From Cranoglanis bouderius (Eukaryota; Chordata; Actinopteri; Siluriformes; Cranoglanididae): 64,000 nucleotides of DNA. Each line of letters begins with the position of its first letter. The stretch's first letter is position 1. Both the position numbers and the translations under genes were made by a program. Below are positions 53,291-63,232 of the stretch, one piece after another. Under the pieces are notes generated by a model that was given only the letters and a program-made list of their open reading frames with translations, had not been told where the DNA came from and ran no database searches. The stretch spans positions 16,564,269 through 16,628,268 of the forward strand of contig CM042552.1 of the NCBI GenBank assembly GCA_023630585.1. Direction: 5' to 3'.

Positions 53291-53381
53291 TATGTTTACT
53301 GCCAAGAAGTGAAAAAGAAAACTACATCAAACTACTTTCATTCCAATTCCAGTGAAATACACCAACACACTGATTGTCTAA
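51848..53381 (+). pseudogene. NITR gene remnant: V/J-like, transmembrane and tail exons
   Basis: Main V exon about 52,425-52,744: it opens SSVSPAESVS, is broken by a ~22-nt T-rich insertion that shifts the frame, then resumes SVTLQCSVLSES..., with LWFRAA, GTYYCAVAVCG and the J-like IIFGNGT. 52,917-53,036 encodes ATEESVDP, then a hydrophobic transmembrane helix (VVICLAVALGVCVVVIFGYI) and a CKWRNCECC stop-transfer. 53,353-53,381 encodes VKYTNTLIV and stop. All junction phases are 1 and fit. Further first-framework fragments lie at ~51,870-51,905 and 52,038-52,118. No leader exon was found. NITRs are teleost leukocyte receptors with germline-joined V and J-like segments. The tail lacks an ITIM, since the third residue after Tyr is Thr. 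Confidence 0.78.
53223..53288. repeat. (CA)n microsatellite in the NITR intron
   Basis: Pure CA tract between the transmembrane and tail exons, 65 bp before the 3' splice site of the tail exon. Confidence 0.95.
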
Positions 53382-53389
53382 AAGCCACT

Positions 53390-55312
53390 GGCCATTTAAC
53401 AAACATGTTGTATAGGAAATGAATAAAGGCAGATATGTATATATATATACACGCATACCCAATGCGTGCATACCCAATCAAAATCACTGCTGGCAAATAT
53501 TTGACTGATATGTATAAGGGAGCCCTCTACACTCTGATCAAGTGTAAGACTTAAACAACGGCGAAGAAATCCCGTTGTGATTTTGTGTGCATGGCAGTGA
53601 AGAAATCCTGCCCACATTTCTTGTGCATAAGGACAAAAGGATCCCTGAGATCTAAAACGTTCTCCGTTCTCATGATCAAGCATGAAATCGCCATTAAAGC
53701 CGCCTCCTAGGGAACGCGTGCCGATTTCACTTCCGGTCTGAGTTTAGGGTAGGAAGGGCGCAGTAACTCTGACTGACCACCAGAGGGCCGCCCTCTTGAG
53801 CGCCTAACACGTGGTAACCTAACCCCCTCCTTACTCACGGTGGCGTAAGCCCAGTTGGCAAGGACCTTGTGGTCCTTCTTAGTTAGGTGCACTCTATTTC
53901 CTTTTAATCTCATTTGACTCATCTTCTTATATTCAACATCCCCCTTGCCACTTTATTTTCATTTCTAGTCTTTTGGACTACTATTGGGGTTTTTCCCTTT
54001 TTATATTTTCATTCCTTGCATTTCTTTTATTTCATTTTTATTACCATTCGGTAGCTCTTTTATTTCAGCCTTTCTTACGATGCACGCTTGCTTAGTTTGA
54101 ACTAATGCCACGTTTAAGTAAGATTTATATCAGGCTTCTGTGTGGTCCATTAGTGCCTCCCTCTTAGTAGGACTTCTCCTCAGGACATTCACAGATAGAG
54201 AAGGCTTCCTTCTCTTTTCTCTTTTAATTCGTACCTCTAATTTTCATGTACGGTTCATTATTTCCTTATTTCTATACTTCTATCTTTCTCATTAATTGAG
54301 TGAGTCTGATTACTATAGGTATCAGCTTTATATCTTACCCTACACCTGCTTTAATTTAGATTTAATTTAAACAAGGTTTAAATTGAAATTGTAAATTAAT
54401 ATCAAGTTGCATTTGTGCAGCCATTTGTATACTTGCAGGTAGTGCTCCCCCTAGTGCTCTGCAGAGAAGTGACGGTTGTCCCCAGGTTGAATTCGGTGAA
54501 TGGAGTCGCCTGGAGTGGCGGACCCAGCGCTGGCTGTGGGTGTGCGCGTCGGACGCCTCGGACCTCGTACCATTGGTAGGCGGCACGCGGGCGACATCAG
54601 CACTTGAGCACTCCAGCTGAAAAGGCAGACGAGGCCAACTGACCACCAGAGCAGTTGGGTTACGTACCCACAGTAAGGCTCCGTACCGACGGACCTGCCC
54701 GTCTGGCGCAGCTTGCCACAGAGGCAGCTGACCCCAAAAAGGGTTTCAGGAGGAAATCTGATTCCGGCTCTGCAGCCTGGCAGTTGGCATGCCTCACCTG
54801 ACCGCCGCCCAATTGTGCTAAAGGTCATAGCTGCTTGAGTGGTCGCACCGTGGTACAGGAAAGCGAGGGGCCCTGAGTCACACTGCAGTTGAGTGTTTGG
54901 GGACCGTCAGGTAGGTTGGCTTCACCACTGATTCTCATCTGAGCAACCTCAATTCACCCCAGGCATAGCTAAAGGGCATACGGCCCATCCACTTAGTATA
55001 AGCCATGGCATCTCTGATTACTTAAGTGTTTGACCCAGCTCTCTCTCTCTCTTAAGCCATACCGTCTCCATAGGGCTTATGACTCAACAGCACCCCCACT
55101 CCGGCAGGCCTGTCATAAACTCTATGCGTGATAGCTAACTTAAGTCTTCTATTTTCCTCTAGCTATACCTGTTTTCATTTGCATCTTGCTTTACATTTCC
55201 CTCATCCCATTATTTCAATTTTATCTTCTTTTGTTTTAGTTGACATTCTGTTGTGGCTTATATCTCAAAGTTCACATACAGGCAGAGCCTATGAGAACCA
55301 GCAAGGAATGAG
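53390..55312. other. Unassigned stretch with a GC-rich core
   Basis: 53,390-53,700 is plain AT-balanced sequence. 53,700-53,880 and 54,420-55,000 are GC-rich with many CpGs; 53,930-54,360 and 55,130-55,250 are pyrimidine-rich. No frame has recognisable motifs; the 94- and 125-codon minus frames at 54.4-54.8 kb look spurious. It lies downstream of the minus-strand gag-like ORF, where pol would be expected, but I see no RT, protease or integrase motif. Confidence 0.4.
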
Positions 55313-56128
55313 CTAGATGCTAGATTGACGACCCAGGCAGCCAGTGTCTTTAAGTGTCTTCTCTGAGGTGGAGACTTCCTGCTGAGTCTCCGGCTGGAGC
55401 TCGGGGCTGGAGGTTGAAACGTTTACCTCCAGGTTCAGCTCAGTGGAGGAGCCCTCCTGCTGGGTCTCCGGCTGGAGCTCGGGGATGGAGGTTGCCATGG
55501 TAACCTCCAGGTGGCGCTCCGCTGGGGAGACCTCCTGCTGGGCCTCCGGCTGGAGCTCTGAGGGTGCCCGCCTGTGGAGCTGCTTATGCACCCGCCAGCT
55601 GCCCTTAAAACAGCCTTGGGAGCAGATGTAGCTGCTCCTTACTCCTTGTTTCCTGCAGGTGGGGCACTGCAGGATGCCTGGATGGGTGCATCCCTTGGTG
55701 GCGCACTCCTGGGTAAGGGGATGAGAGGTGCAGGCCGCCATGTTAGCCCGCTCACTCTCATAAAAATCCACAATAGTTTGGATAGGTCGGTCGCCCAGAC
55801 AGTCATTCCCCAAAAATGTCCTGAGGTCGGGTTGGAAGTCTGGGCTCCTGAACACCTGGACAAGTAGATCCACAAAGCCCGAAACTGTTTTGAGCTGCAT
55901 GGATCTACTGGCAAGGTGAAGCTCCGCACATTGGCGAGCGGAGCCGACCAAACGAGAGAGGAGGAACCCCAACCATTCTTCTTCGTCGGGTTTGGGGTCC
56001 TCCAAACTCAAAAAATAAAGTTGCGCCTGCAACAAAGAGCATTGTGGCCAAGTGGCAAAGCCATCATAATCGTCCGGGGGATGGACGAATGTCCATTGAG
56101 GAAAAAAAATAGAATCCTGAGCAGGCAT
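55313..56128 (-). CDS. Gag-like protein with C-terminal MetAP1-type C6H2 zinc finger
   Basis: The open frame reaches back to 56,251, but the first 41 codons are leader; the ATG at 56,126-56,128 (MPAQDSIFF) is preferred, giving 271 residues. In this count, residues ~28-130 are a helical gag-like region (FATWPQCSLLQAQLYFLSLE, EEWLGFLLSRLVGSARQ, TVSGFVDLLVQVFRSPDF). Residues ~142-185 hold a zinc finger with all eight ligands: C142, C147, C155, C158, C169, C173, H181 and H185, including LQCPTC, SSYICSQGCFKGSW and VHKQLH. That is the arrangement of the ribosome-associating finger at the N-terminus of methionine aminopeptidase 1. A tail of ~26-residue PELQPETQQE repeats follows. No pol is found downstream. 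It may be a retroelement gag or a domesticated derivative; the LTR-like leader favours the former. No frame break is seen. Confidence 0.7.
   Translation of the reverse strand: MPAQDSIFFPQWTFVHPPDDYDGFATWPQCSLLQAQLYFLSLEDPKPDEEEWLGFLLSRLVGSARQCAELHLASRSMQLKTVSGFVDLLVQVFRSPDFQPDLRTFLGNDCLGDRPIQTIVDFYESERANMAACTSHPLTQECATKGCTHPGILQCPTCRKQGVRSSYICSQGCFKGSWRVHKQLHRRAPSELQPEAQQEVSPAERHLEVTMATSIPELQPETQQEGSSTELNLEVNVSTSSPELQPETQQEVSTSEKTLKDTGCLGRQSSI
55375..55570 (-). repeat. In-frame ~78-bp repeats in the gag-like tail
   Basis: Three imperfect copies of a unit encoding P/S-ELQPE(A/T)QQE followed by a variable stretch ending LEV or TLK. On the plus strand each contains GGTCTCCGGCTGGAGCTC or a close variant. 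The unit length is a multiple of three, so copy number can change without breaking the frame. Confidence 0.85.
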
Positions 56129-56450
56129 TTTAAATGTGGCGTGGCATGGCGTGGCGTGACGTGCCCTCACTTTCCCCGCTGCATCTATTTTTAGGCGGAG
56201 TATTCTGTTACGACACCAGGTGTGTGGAAGGACGAGGGAGTCAGGATGCATGCACAGGGGAGACGTCAGATAATGTCATAGAGTTTATTAACAAAAACAC
56301 AGGATCCCATACAAAGAAAACAACGACAAACCATAATCCAGGCAGAAATCAAATGGAGCAGTAATCAAGAAAAAAGGTAGCAATCCACAGAGTAGGAAAA
56401 CACTCGGCTACGAAAACTAGGGCAATACAGAGCTACGGAAACTCTTTCCC
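56129..56450 (-). mobile_element. LTR end and leader of the gag-like element
   Basis: On the minus strand this reads ...AATAAACTCTATGACATTATC... then CCTTCCACACACCTGGTGTC, GTAACAGAATACTCCGCC and a short leader to the gag ATG. An AATAAA signal shortly before a TGACTCCCTCGTCCTTCCAC-type end, followed by GAATACTCCGCC, is what I recall for fish Ty3/Gypsy LTR-leader junctions. The outer LTR boundary is not identified. A copy of the leader lies at 12,900-12,985. Confidence 0.55.
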
Positions 56451-56452
56451 TA

Positions 56453-56755
56453 TCATAACTTTAACCTACTTAAATAAATATATACAAACTCACAAATACG
56501 CGCATACAATATCAATACTCCGCGCCGAAGACCTAACCTCTTCTTCTGGATACTCTCCTGACCTTCCTCATTCCACCACCAAGTCTCCTTGTCTTCTTTC
56601 CTCCTTCCAGATGACACGCCTAGCACCTTCCTACCTGTCTCCCTGATCACTTTGGCTGAGTCCAGAGTCATTTTACACACCACCATCCTATGCTGTCTAG
56701 TTACACTCTCTCCTACCACTACTTTGCAATCGCTACTCTCCATCAGATTACAGTG
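56453..56755 (-). pseudogene. RTE-type LINE endonuclease fragment
   Basis: The minus frame contains DCKVVVGESVTRQHRMVVC and KETWWWNEEGQESIQKK, which match the end of the AP-endonuclease domain and the linker of RTE/BovB-like LINEs as I recall them. Only ~75 codons remain; the rest of the frame is not element-like. It abuts the truncated 5' LTR at 56,756. Confidence 0.65.
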
Positions 56756-57941
56756 TAAATCCAGCATGTGCATCCGCCTTATCTCAACCACCACGGCAAG
56801 CGTTAAAGGCCTCCTTGACCCAGGGCTGAACCCTCTCGACCACAGAAACTGCTCTCAAATGCAGTGATTTAGGCCTTTTGGGCCAGACCAGTAAGGCCAA
56901 TAAATTGTGGAAGAAAGGAGAGACCTTTTCGCTCAGTCACAAAGATTACACATTCCACAATTCCACAATTCCACACAAGGACTCGCACATTCCACAATCG
57001 GCGCCTACCAGGAGCAACGACTGTGGGAATTAATACATCTTTGAACAACTGCAATCACCTATGTCCTACCATGTGTTGTTCTATTTTCTTCATGTGTATC
57101 ACCTTTAAGTTGCCACTAATTATTTCATTTAATCATGTATTAGTGTAGTAGCCCTAGGAGGATCATTGTGTTTTAAATATTAGTAATGTACTTTAAGTAT
57201 AGTCAAACATGTCTTGTTTGGTATGTATGTGTTCACTGAGTGATTTCCTAAATCATAAGAGTAAGGAAATTTGTGTAGATTGTTCTGACATGTACATGCA
57301 ATTTTCAGGACAAAGTTTAATAATCCACTCATCATTGAAGAGTGTGGAACCACTCATCCACATGGACAAGGGGCTGATTAGCATAATAGGTGGAAAATCT
57401 GGCTAACACCCTGCCCAAAGACAATATTGATTGGAGGAAGCACTCTGGGCTGGACTAGCCCAGGAAGTGTTAAAATCCTGAGAACACAAGTTCTGAAGGT
57501 CGTCACTTACCTCGCTCTCTCTCGTGTCTCTTGCTTCTTGGCACGTTTCGAAGGACGGGGTCGGTGGAGGGTCTCCAGAGCCAATCAACGTCGGGGAGAT
57601 CAGATCACGTTTACCTTGGCCTGGGGACCCAGCGAGAGCCGCCGCCTGCTTTTCAAACCTCCCGCCTTCATTCCACTCAGCATTCCGATTGGTCTTCCGA
57701 GACGCCTCTCACCGACCAGACCGCCGACGACACCACGACGTAACCAGGAAATCCCTTCAACACAGCTAAGGCAAGCGCAATACCCCAGAATCTAGCTAAT
57801 CTGGTGTCTATAACAAGTTGAGCCCTTCTAAAGGAAGTGAAGATAACTAAAAAAGTTGATGGTTCGTTCAGATCATGGTCTGTGAAATAGCATGCAACGC
57901 TAGAGACTCAGAACTTCATTCACCCTTCATCATCACCCGTT

Positions 57942-57978
<37 letters not shown>

Positions 57979-58560
57979 GTGTGTTTTATATATTAGATTA
58001 GTTTCTGTGTCATAGAGTAGTTCAATAAAGTCTCGTCTGTTCTTAAATACTTGTTCTTTTTGCTTACAAGTGTCTATTGCCTTGAATTGTGATTCTGCTA
58101 CATGCTCTTAGAATAATGTGTCACTATGTTTAGGATATTATTGCCGGTGGCCACGGAGGTAATATCTAATGCATAATTGATGAATACACTAGTTTCAACT
58201 TATCGCTGGACGAATAGTTGTTCAGTAATACTAAATTAGTCAAATTTCCCTTTTCGAGCTGATCTGTTAATCGCTCTGACATCTTTGGAGGAGAATAAAG
58301 ATAGCTCGATTTAACATCTAATTTTTACTTACGTAAAATGGTGGAGAATATATCAAATTAACCCAAACAGCTAATTTCCACTACATATTTTGGTGGAGAG
58401 ATGCGGGTAATTTTCACTACATATTCTGGTAGATAATGCGGGCACGCTTTAAAACTCTTGTCTCCTTTAAAACGGTGCTTTGAATCCAAGCGTGCGCTTT
58501 TCTTTCATTTTTAAAGCTGATTCACTACATATTTTGGTGGGAAAATGCGGGCAATTCAAT
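56756..58560 (+). repeat. 5' LTR, left-truncated; right end uncertain
   Basis: The first ~168 bp present in the 3' LTR (63,233-63,400) are missing here and replaced by the RTE relic. The LTR carries a GT tract at 57,944-57,983 and a polyadenylation signal at 58,024. Its 3' part at ~58,370-58,550 matches the reverse complement of the solo LTR ends in satellite B (for example 16,600-16,750): GCGGGCACGCTTTAAAACTC ... TCCAAGCGTGCGCTTTTC. CTACATATT(T/C)TGGT(G/A)G recurs at ~58,381, ~58,422 and ~58,525. The right boundary cannot be fixed because the 3' LTR leaves the window first. Confidence 0.65.
58024..58029 (+). terminator. LTR polyadenylation signal AATAAA
   Basis: AATAAAGTCTCGTCTGTTC, followed 15-40 bp later by a T/G-rich stretch (CTTGTTCTTTTTGCTTACAAG), the usual R/U5 arrangement of an LTR. 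Confidence 0.6.
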
Positions 58561-60953
58561 CTAGACTGTAAGCATTGAGTCACGTGTGTAACTTTTCTAT
58601 TATTGTGGATAATAGATCAGAGACGGAAAGACGAGTCTGATGTGTGAATGTGTGACGTACACAATGTGTGCCGGCTTGCTGTGTGAATAGATGTGAAGTG
58701 ATAGCCCGGGCTGCTTCTCTATTGTTAACCTGCAGGGAGTAATAATTAAAAGTGCCCCTGGTAGGATGAAGAAATCTCCTCTCAGTGTGGCAAGGATAAG
58801 GATATTGAGCGGGTTCCTCAAATTCTTCCTAAAAGTCAATATGTATAGCTAAATTGATGCATTGTGTGTTCCAGTGTTGGTCAAATAGCTATCGTAATCA
58901 TTAAAATTGCCTCTGTCAGAACGAAGAAATCTTCTCACAGTACAGTAAAAATAGAGAGTTGAGCGTGTTCCTCAGTCTCTTTTGAACGGCCTCGTGTTAT
59001 AGCTAAATGATGCCATTGCGTGTTCCAATGCCATTCCAATAGCTATTTTAATTCCCTGAGTTAACTATCAGAGCAGCGAGCTCGTGCTTGTCCTTTGTGT
59101 CCGCGCGCAGAGTAGCTTTGAGAGAGATACGCCTCTCAGTGCAACACTTTGTCAGTGTCCGAGCTGTGTTGAATGAAAGTTTGTTTAAAACGAGATCAAA
59201 TTAAGTTTTGATAAGTTTGTGTAACCAACAGCGTAAAAAAAAGGAAACCCTGTTGTGTTTGTGTGCCCAGTGAAGCTGGCACTGAATTTTAAGATCCTCC
59301 GAGATCGCATTTATTAGTTTATAAGTATTGAGTTAGCCGCAGGGAACCTGCAGATTAAACTTATCTCACGGTGAAAACCTGAGCTTTGAAGCGCCACGTC
59401 ATAAAACGGGCTACAAATAGTGTTTATTTGTGTGAAATGCGCTGACATTTCCCAACATGCTATATTTGCATGCAGCAATTCATGATCGTGTGTTTTGCAT
59501 TTGAAATTCCGTTGCAGCCAGTAAAGCAGAATAAATTCGTTTAACCAACAGCGAGAAAAAAAAAACAAACAAAAAAAAAACTGCTGTGTTTGTGTGTCCA
59601 GAGAAGCTAAGATCCACCGAGATCGCATTACTCGCAGTGTACCCGCTGCTTAAATAAGTTTCAATAAGTTCAATAAGTTAAATAAGTTCTCAGCAAAGAG
59701 AGATTCTTAGCGCCACGCCCACTCGCAAGCTACAAGTAAGTGGTGTGTTATGTGCGTAGTGTTTAAATGCGCCGACGTTCATGCAAAGCGCTTGCGTGCA
59801 ACACACAAAGTACTAACTAACTGTGTTTGTGTAGATTGCCATAGCAACGAGTGAACCCGGAAGTCCTAGGAGACTCTTCCGTGGTAACTCCGAACTGCGC
59901 ATGAGTAGTCATCCGACGCCATATTGTAAACAAACTCTCCGGTGTTGCTAAGCTACCCCGAAGCAGTGTGTACATTGAGGCATACGCTAAAACGCCTCGA
60001 AGACTAGCAGTTAGCGATTAGCATGTTGTGACTTACAGCAGTTCGATACAGCTAACGTTTTGGGTACTGCTAAAGTGATTAACCCCTGTAGTTCTCTTTC
60101 ACTTTCTCGTTTCATTTACTTTCCTCACTTTTTACCATTTTCCCTCATTCTTCTAGAAAGGAGACACTTACCCACAATAATTTACTGTGTTAAATGTAAA
60201 TTTAATAAAGCTATTAAATTTAACTGAAAACACTCTAAATTGTGAATGCTTCTCCATCAAGTTAAAACACGGTTATTTAACCTCTAAGGCCCTGCAATAG
60301 GATACACTACTAACCTTTCATTTTTAATGAATTTCAAAGTAAATCAGAGATAACCCTCTTTTACTTTAAGCTCATTCCAGGCATATAGTTGTACATCAAC
60401 TGTAAATCAATATTCCTAGTTAAGCATAACTGCAGGAGAGCCTATCTGTGAACTCGATACACTCACTAACTGAGCTTTATCATACTCAGTCCCTTTCTGT
60501 CCTTTTCTACCTGCTTCTTTCTTAGCGATCACGTTTCAGAGACCAAGCCTGTGTGAACCATCAACAGACTCTAAACTCTTATGGCTTATTCCCTTTTCTT
60601 TGTAATCAATCCCTGCTTGATTTATACCAAATCTAATTTCTTCTGATTTTCAAATCTTTGAATTTCTTTCTAGTTTTCTTTTAACAGAACTTTCTTCCAT
60701 CGAGAACAGCTTTGTTATTCCTTCTCTGTTTTCCCCTTTAGTCGTTTGTTTTGATTTGTGTTGCAGGAAGAAAGACTCCACCCACTAGTCATTCTCCCGC
60801 AGTGAGACCACAAGTCCTCAAAACACGCCACTAGAGGTTCACAATTACAATGACTTAAACAACATTTAGCTGTCCCACTACACTTAGGCTCCCATACATT
60901 GTAAAGATCTGTGTCAGTCTCTCCAACGCCAGGCTCCCCCACGACGTGCCAAT
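58561..60953 (+). other. Long untranslated leader of the LTR element
   Basis: No protein-coding frame is supported. Two internal duplications are visible: ~58,735-58,870 against ~58,893-59,035 (GAAGAAATCTCCTCTCAGTG against GAAGAAATCTTCTCACAGTA, then GAGCG(G/T)GTTCCTCA and ATAGCTAAAT), and ~59,220-59,315 against ~59,540-59,630 (ACCAACAGCG...TGTTGTGTTTGTGTG...CGAGATCGCATT). 60,080-60,740 is pyrimidine-rich. Packaging signals or splice sites may lie here but cannot be shown. Confidence 0.5.
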
Positions 60954-62686
60954 ATGCCTCACGTCACAGACCGCTTCGCCCACTGGGAAGACTTAGAGGC
61001 ATGGCTGAGCAGTGCAACAGACCGCCTCACACCCAAGGTCTTCGAACTGTTATTAGTATTAATAGTAGTGACAATTCTAAGAAGACTCATAACCCATGAT
61101 CAGCGACAGCATTCTAGTCACCAGGAGCAAAACCAAATCACCATCTGCCTAAGCCACATCCTCCTGGCCCAGCTGAAACTAAGTAACAAGCACATCACCT
61201 ATCTTCAAGAGGAGATGACACGTTCCCAAAGATGCATAGACAAGCTGGAAGAGAAAGACCAGGACAAACCCAAAGGCTCACATGAAATGGACAAGAGGCA
61301 AACAAAGATATTGCAAAGCTCCAAGAAATGCTAGCAGCAGCCCTGAAAGAAAAGGATGAAGCAACAGCTGCCCAGAGAGACCTACCGAACAATCTTCAAT
61401 ATACCAAGCAGCTACTGGAGAAAGCTACGTCTGAAATTAAGGACAAGAACACCAAAATCAAGGCCCTGGAAGCCCACCTGGAAAAGCCCAGCGACAGAAT
61501 TGAATGTCTGACACAACAGCTCGACCGCACCAGAGTAGAGGTCGACACAGTGACAGAAGAGCTCAAGCATGCCTACAAGCTGCAACCAGAGCCAAGAAAG
61601 GTGAGACACCTGCCAGCATCACCACGGTCCAGCAGAGCAGGCTCCCCCATGTATGGGTCGACACAAGAAACAAGGAGTGAGGGGGCAAAACACAGAGCCT
61701 TTCCAGCCCTCACAGAAGAATTTGTTCCGGCAGACAGAAGGAAAGGACCCATCCAGGCAGACCCCGAAGCTGCACATGGCTTGGACCTAAAAGACCTAAA
61801 CTGTCTGGCCAGGAACATCAATAAATTCACACCGAATGCCATTGAAGGCTACGACATACAGACCTACCTAAAGGACATTGACTTCCACCTGGAAATGAGG
61901 CCTCAGGTGACCAACCGAGACAGGCTCTTTCTTCTGAGGATGACATCCAGTTCAGAGGTGCGAAGTTTCCTTGACAGACAGCCGATCCACATCAGGTTAG
62001 ATTAACATCTACTCTGTCAGGCACTGATTAAAGAATTTGCAGACCCAGAGTCTGAACATGGACTGTCAGCCGCCCTGGAAACCAAACAGGGTCGGCAAGA
62101 GCATCCCCAAGCCTACTACCACAGGCTCAGGCGAGCCTACTTTGGGGCACACAATGAGCTGGAACTGGAAGAGGACATGAACTTTAAAACCCTCTTCCTA
62201 AGGAACCTGCATCCTGGAGTAAGCCGTCACCTAGGTGTCATGGCCTGCCCTCACACGATGACAATCCGACAGCTTCGTGACCTAACCCACCGGGCCTACA
62301 ACAAACAGAAGATGGCCTCAAGGAAAGGTAATAAAACGTTCACAGTCCGCAACCACAGAACCCAAGACCAAGAGCTGGCACTGGAAGACATTCAGCATCA
62401 TGACAGTGCCAGACTCTCACCTGAAGAACGGTACCCCCATGCCCGTTGCAACCACAAGAAATGAACCAGCCGCCAGAAATACAAGGGCAGTCGACGATGG
62501 AGCCCACCTCGGCACCGCTCAGAACAACCCAAACCTGAGTATGCCCGAGAACAAGACACTCCATCCTCAGTTGACATGCAAGGACTGATCCAGAAACTGA
62601 AGGAGCTCCTCCAAAGAAATGAATTCTCCAGAAAACATGAGGACATGCCAGAACTGCATCACTGGACCAACCTCTTGATATCATAG
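60954..62686 (+). pseudogene. Decayed gag of the LTR element
   Basis: The ATG at 60,954 opens a frame with a hydrophobic stretch near residues 32-46 (ELLLVLIVVTI), then a coiled coil. That frame ends at 61,334; the coiled coil continues in another frame already open before 61,328, so there is a frameshift near 61,285-61,300. The second frame runs through a proline/arginine linker and a capsid-like helical region (LNCLARNINKFTPNAIEGYD, YYHRLRRAYFG, NFKTLFLRNLHPGVSRHLG). It has in-frame stops at 62,003-62,005 (TAA) and 62,462-62,464 (TGA), and similar basic sequence continues to TAG at 62,684-62,686. No CCHC knuckle is seen. A role as structural capsid protein is inferred from helical pattern and position before the polypurine tract. 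Confidence 0.65.
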
Positions 62687-63220
62687 ACAAGCTCACAACA
62701 GCCGCATACAGGATCAAGATCCACCATGGGCACAGAGAGCTGACCCTCAAATGGTTCCAGTGAAATCAGAAGCGCAAGAAAAGGGGGGGAGCTGAGACAG
62801 ATTGACACAGTTCAGACCACTTATACACTACACCACCCTAACATACATCTAAATCAACCACCATAAGAAACACTTAAATCGACTCACACTAGTGTAGAGA
62901 AGTGCACTCACATCAGCATAGGGAAACAATGCTGTTTATAATCAATAGTTTTTCTTCTGCCGATCACTTCCACTATTATTGCTTTCTCTCGCTTTCCTCT
63001 TTTCTTGTAGGCCCAATGACCTAGAGAAAAAGGCTGACAAAAGCCAATAACCTTAGAATTAAAGTGTCATAAAGGTATTCCGTAGACATTAATAATTCAC
63101 TTCCCGCACCAGTATTTAGCTAGTAATGGAGGTGTTGTCTCGATGCTTGTATGTGTGTGGCTGTTCGTGCTTGATGTTTTCCAGCACTCGCTGATGTCCT
63201 TTCCTCCAACATCACCGACT
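62687..63220 (+). other. Region between gag and polypurine tract
   Basis: About 530 bp with no supported frame. It includes a purine-rich GCGCAAGAAAAGGGGGGGAG at ~62,772-62,791, a possible second (internal) polypurine tract. There is no room for pol or env. Confidence 0.5.
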
Positions 63221-63232
63221 GAAGGGGGGATA
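63221..63232 (+). promoter_or_regulatory. Polypurine tract before the 3' LTR
   Basis: GAAGGGGGGATA directly precedes TGTAATGCCTCAGC. A G-rich purine run next to a TG start is the standard plus-strand primer arrangement of LTR elements. Confidence 0.8.

Noticed and set aside
54362..54828. 94- and 125-codon minus ORFs
   Set aside because: GC-rich random frames overlapping each other; no domain and no start context.
56869..57054. Minus ORF found again at 63,500-63,700
   Set aside because: Repeated only because both positions are the same LTR segment.
57427..57795. 122-codon plus ORF in the 5' LTR of the gag-only element
   Set aside because: It overlaps two other frames of similar length, has no motif, and the matching part of the 3' LTR lies outside the window, so it cannot be tested for conservation.
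60715..60942. 75-codon minus ORF before gag
   Set aside because: Antisense to the leader, no motif and no conservation evidence.
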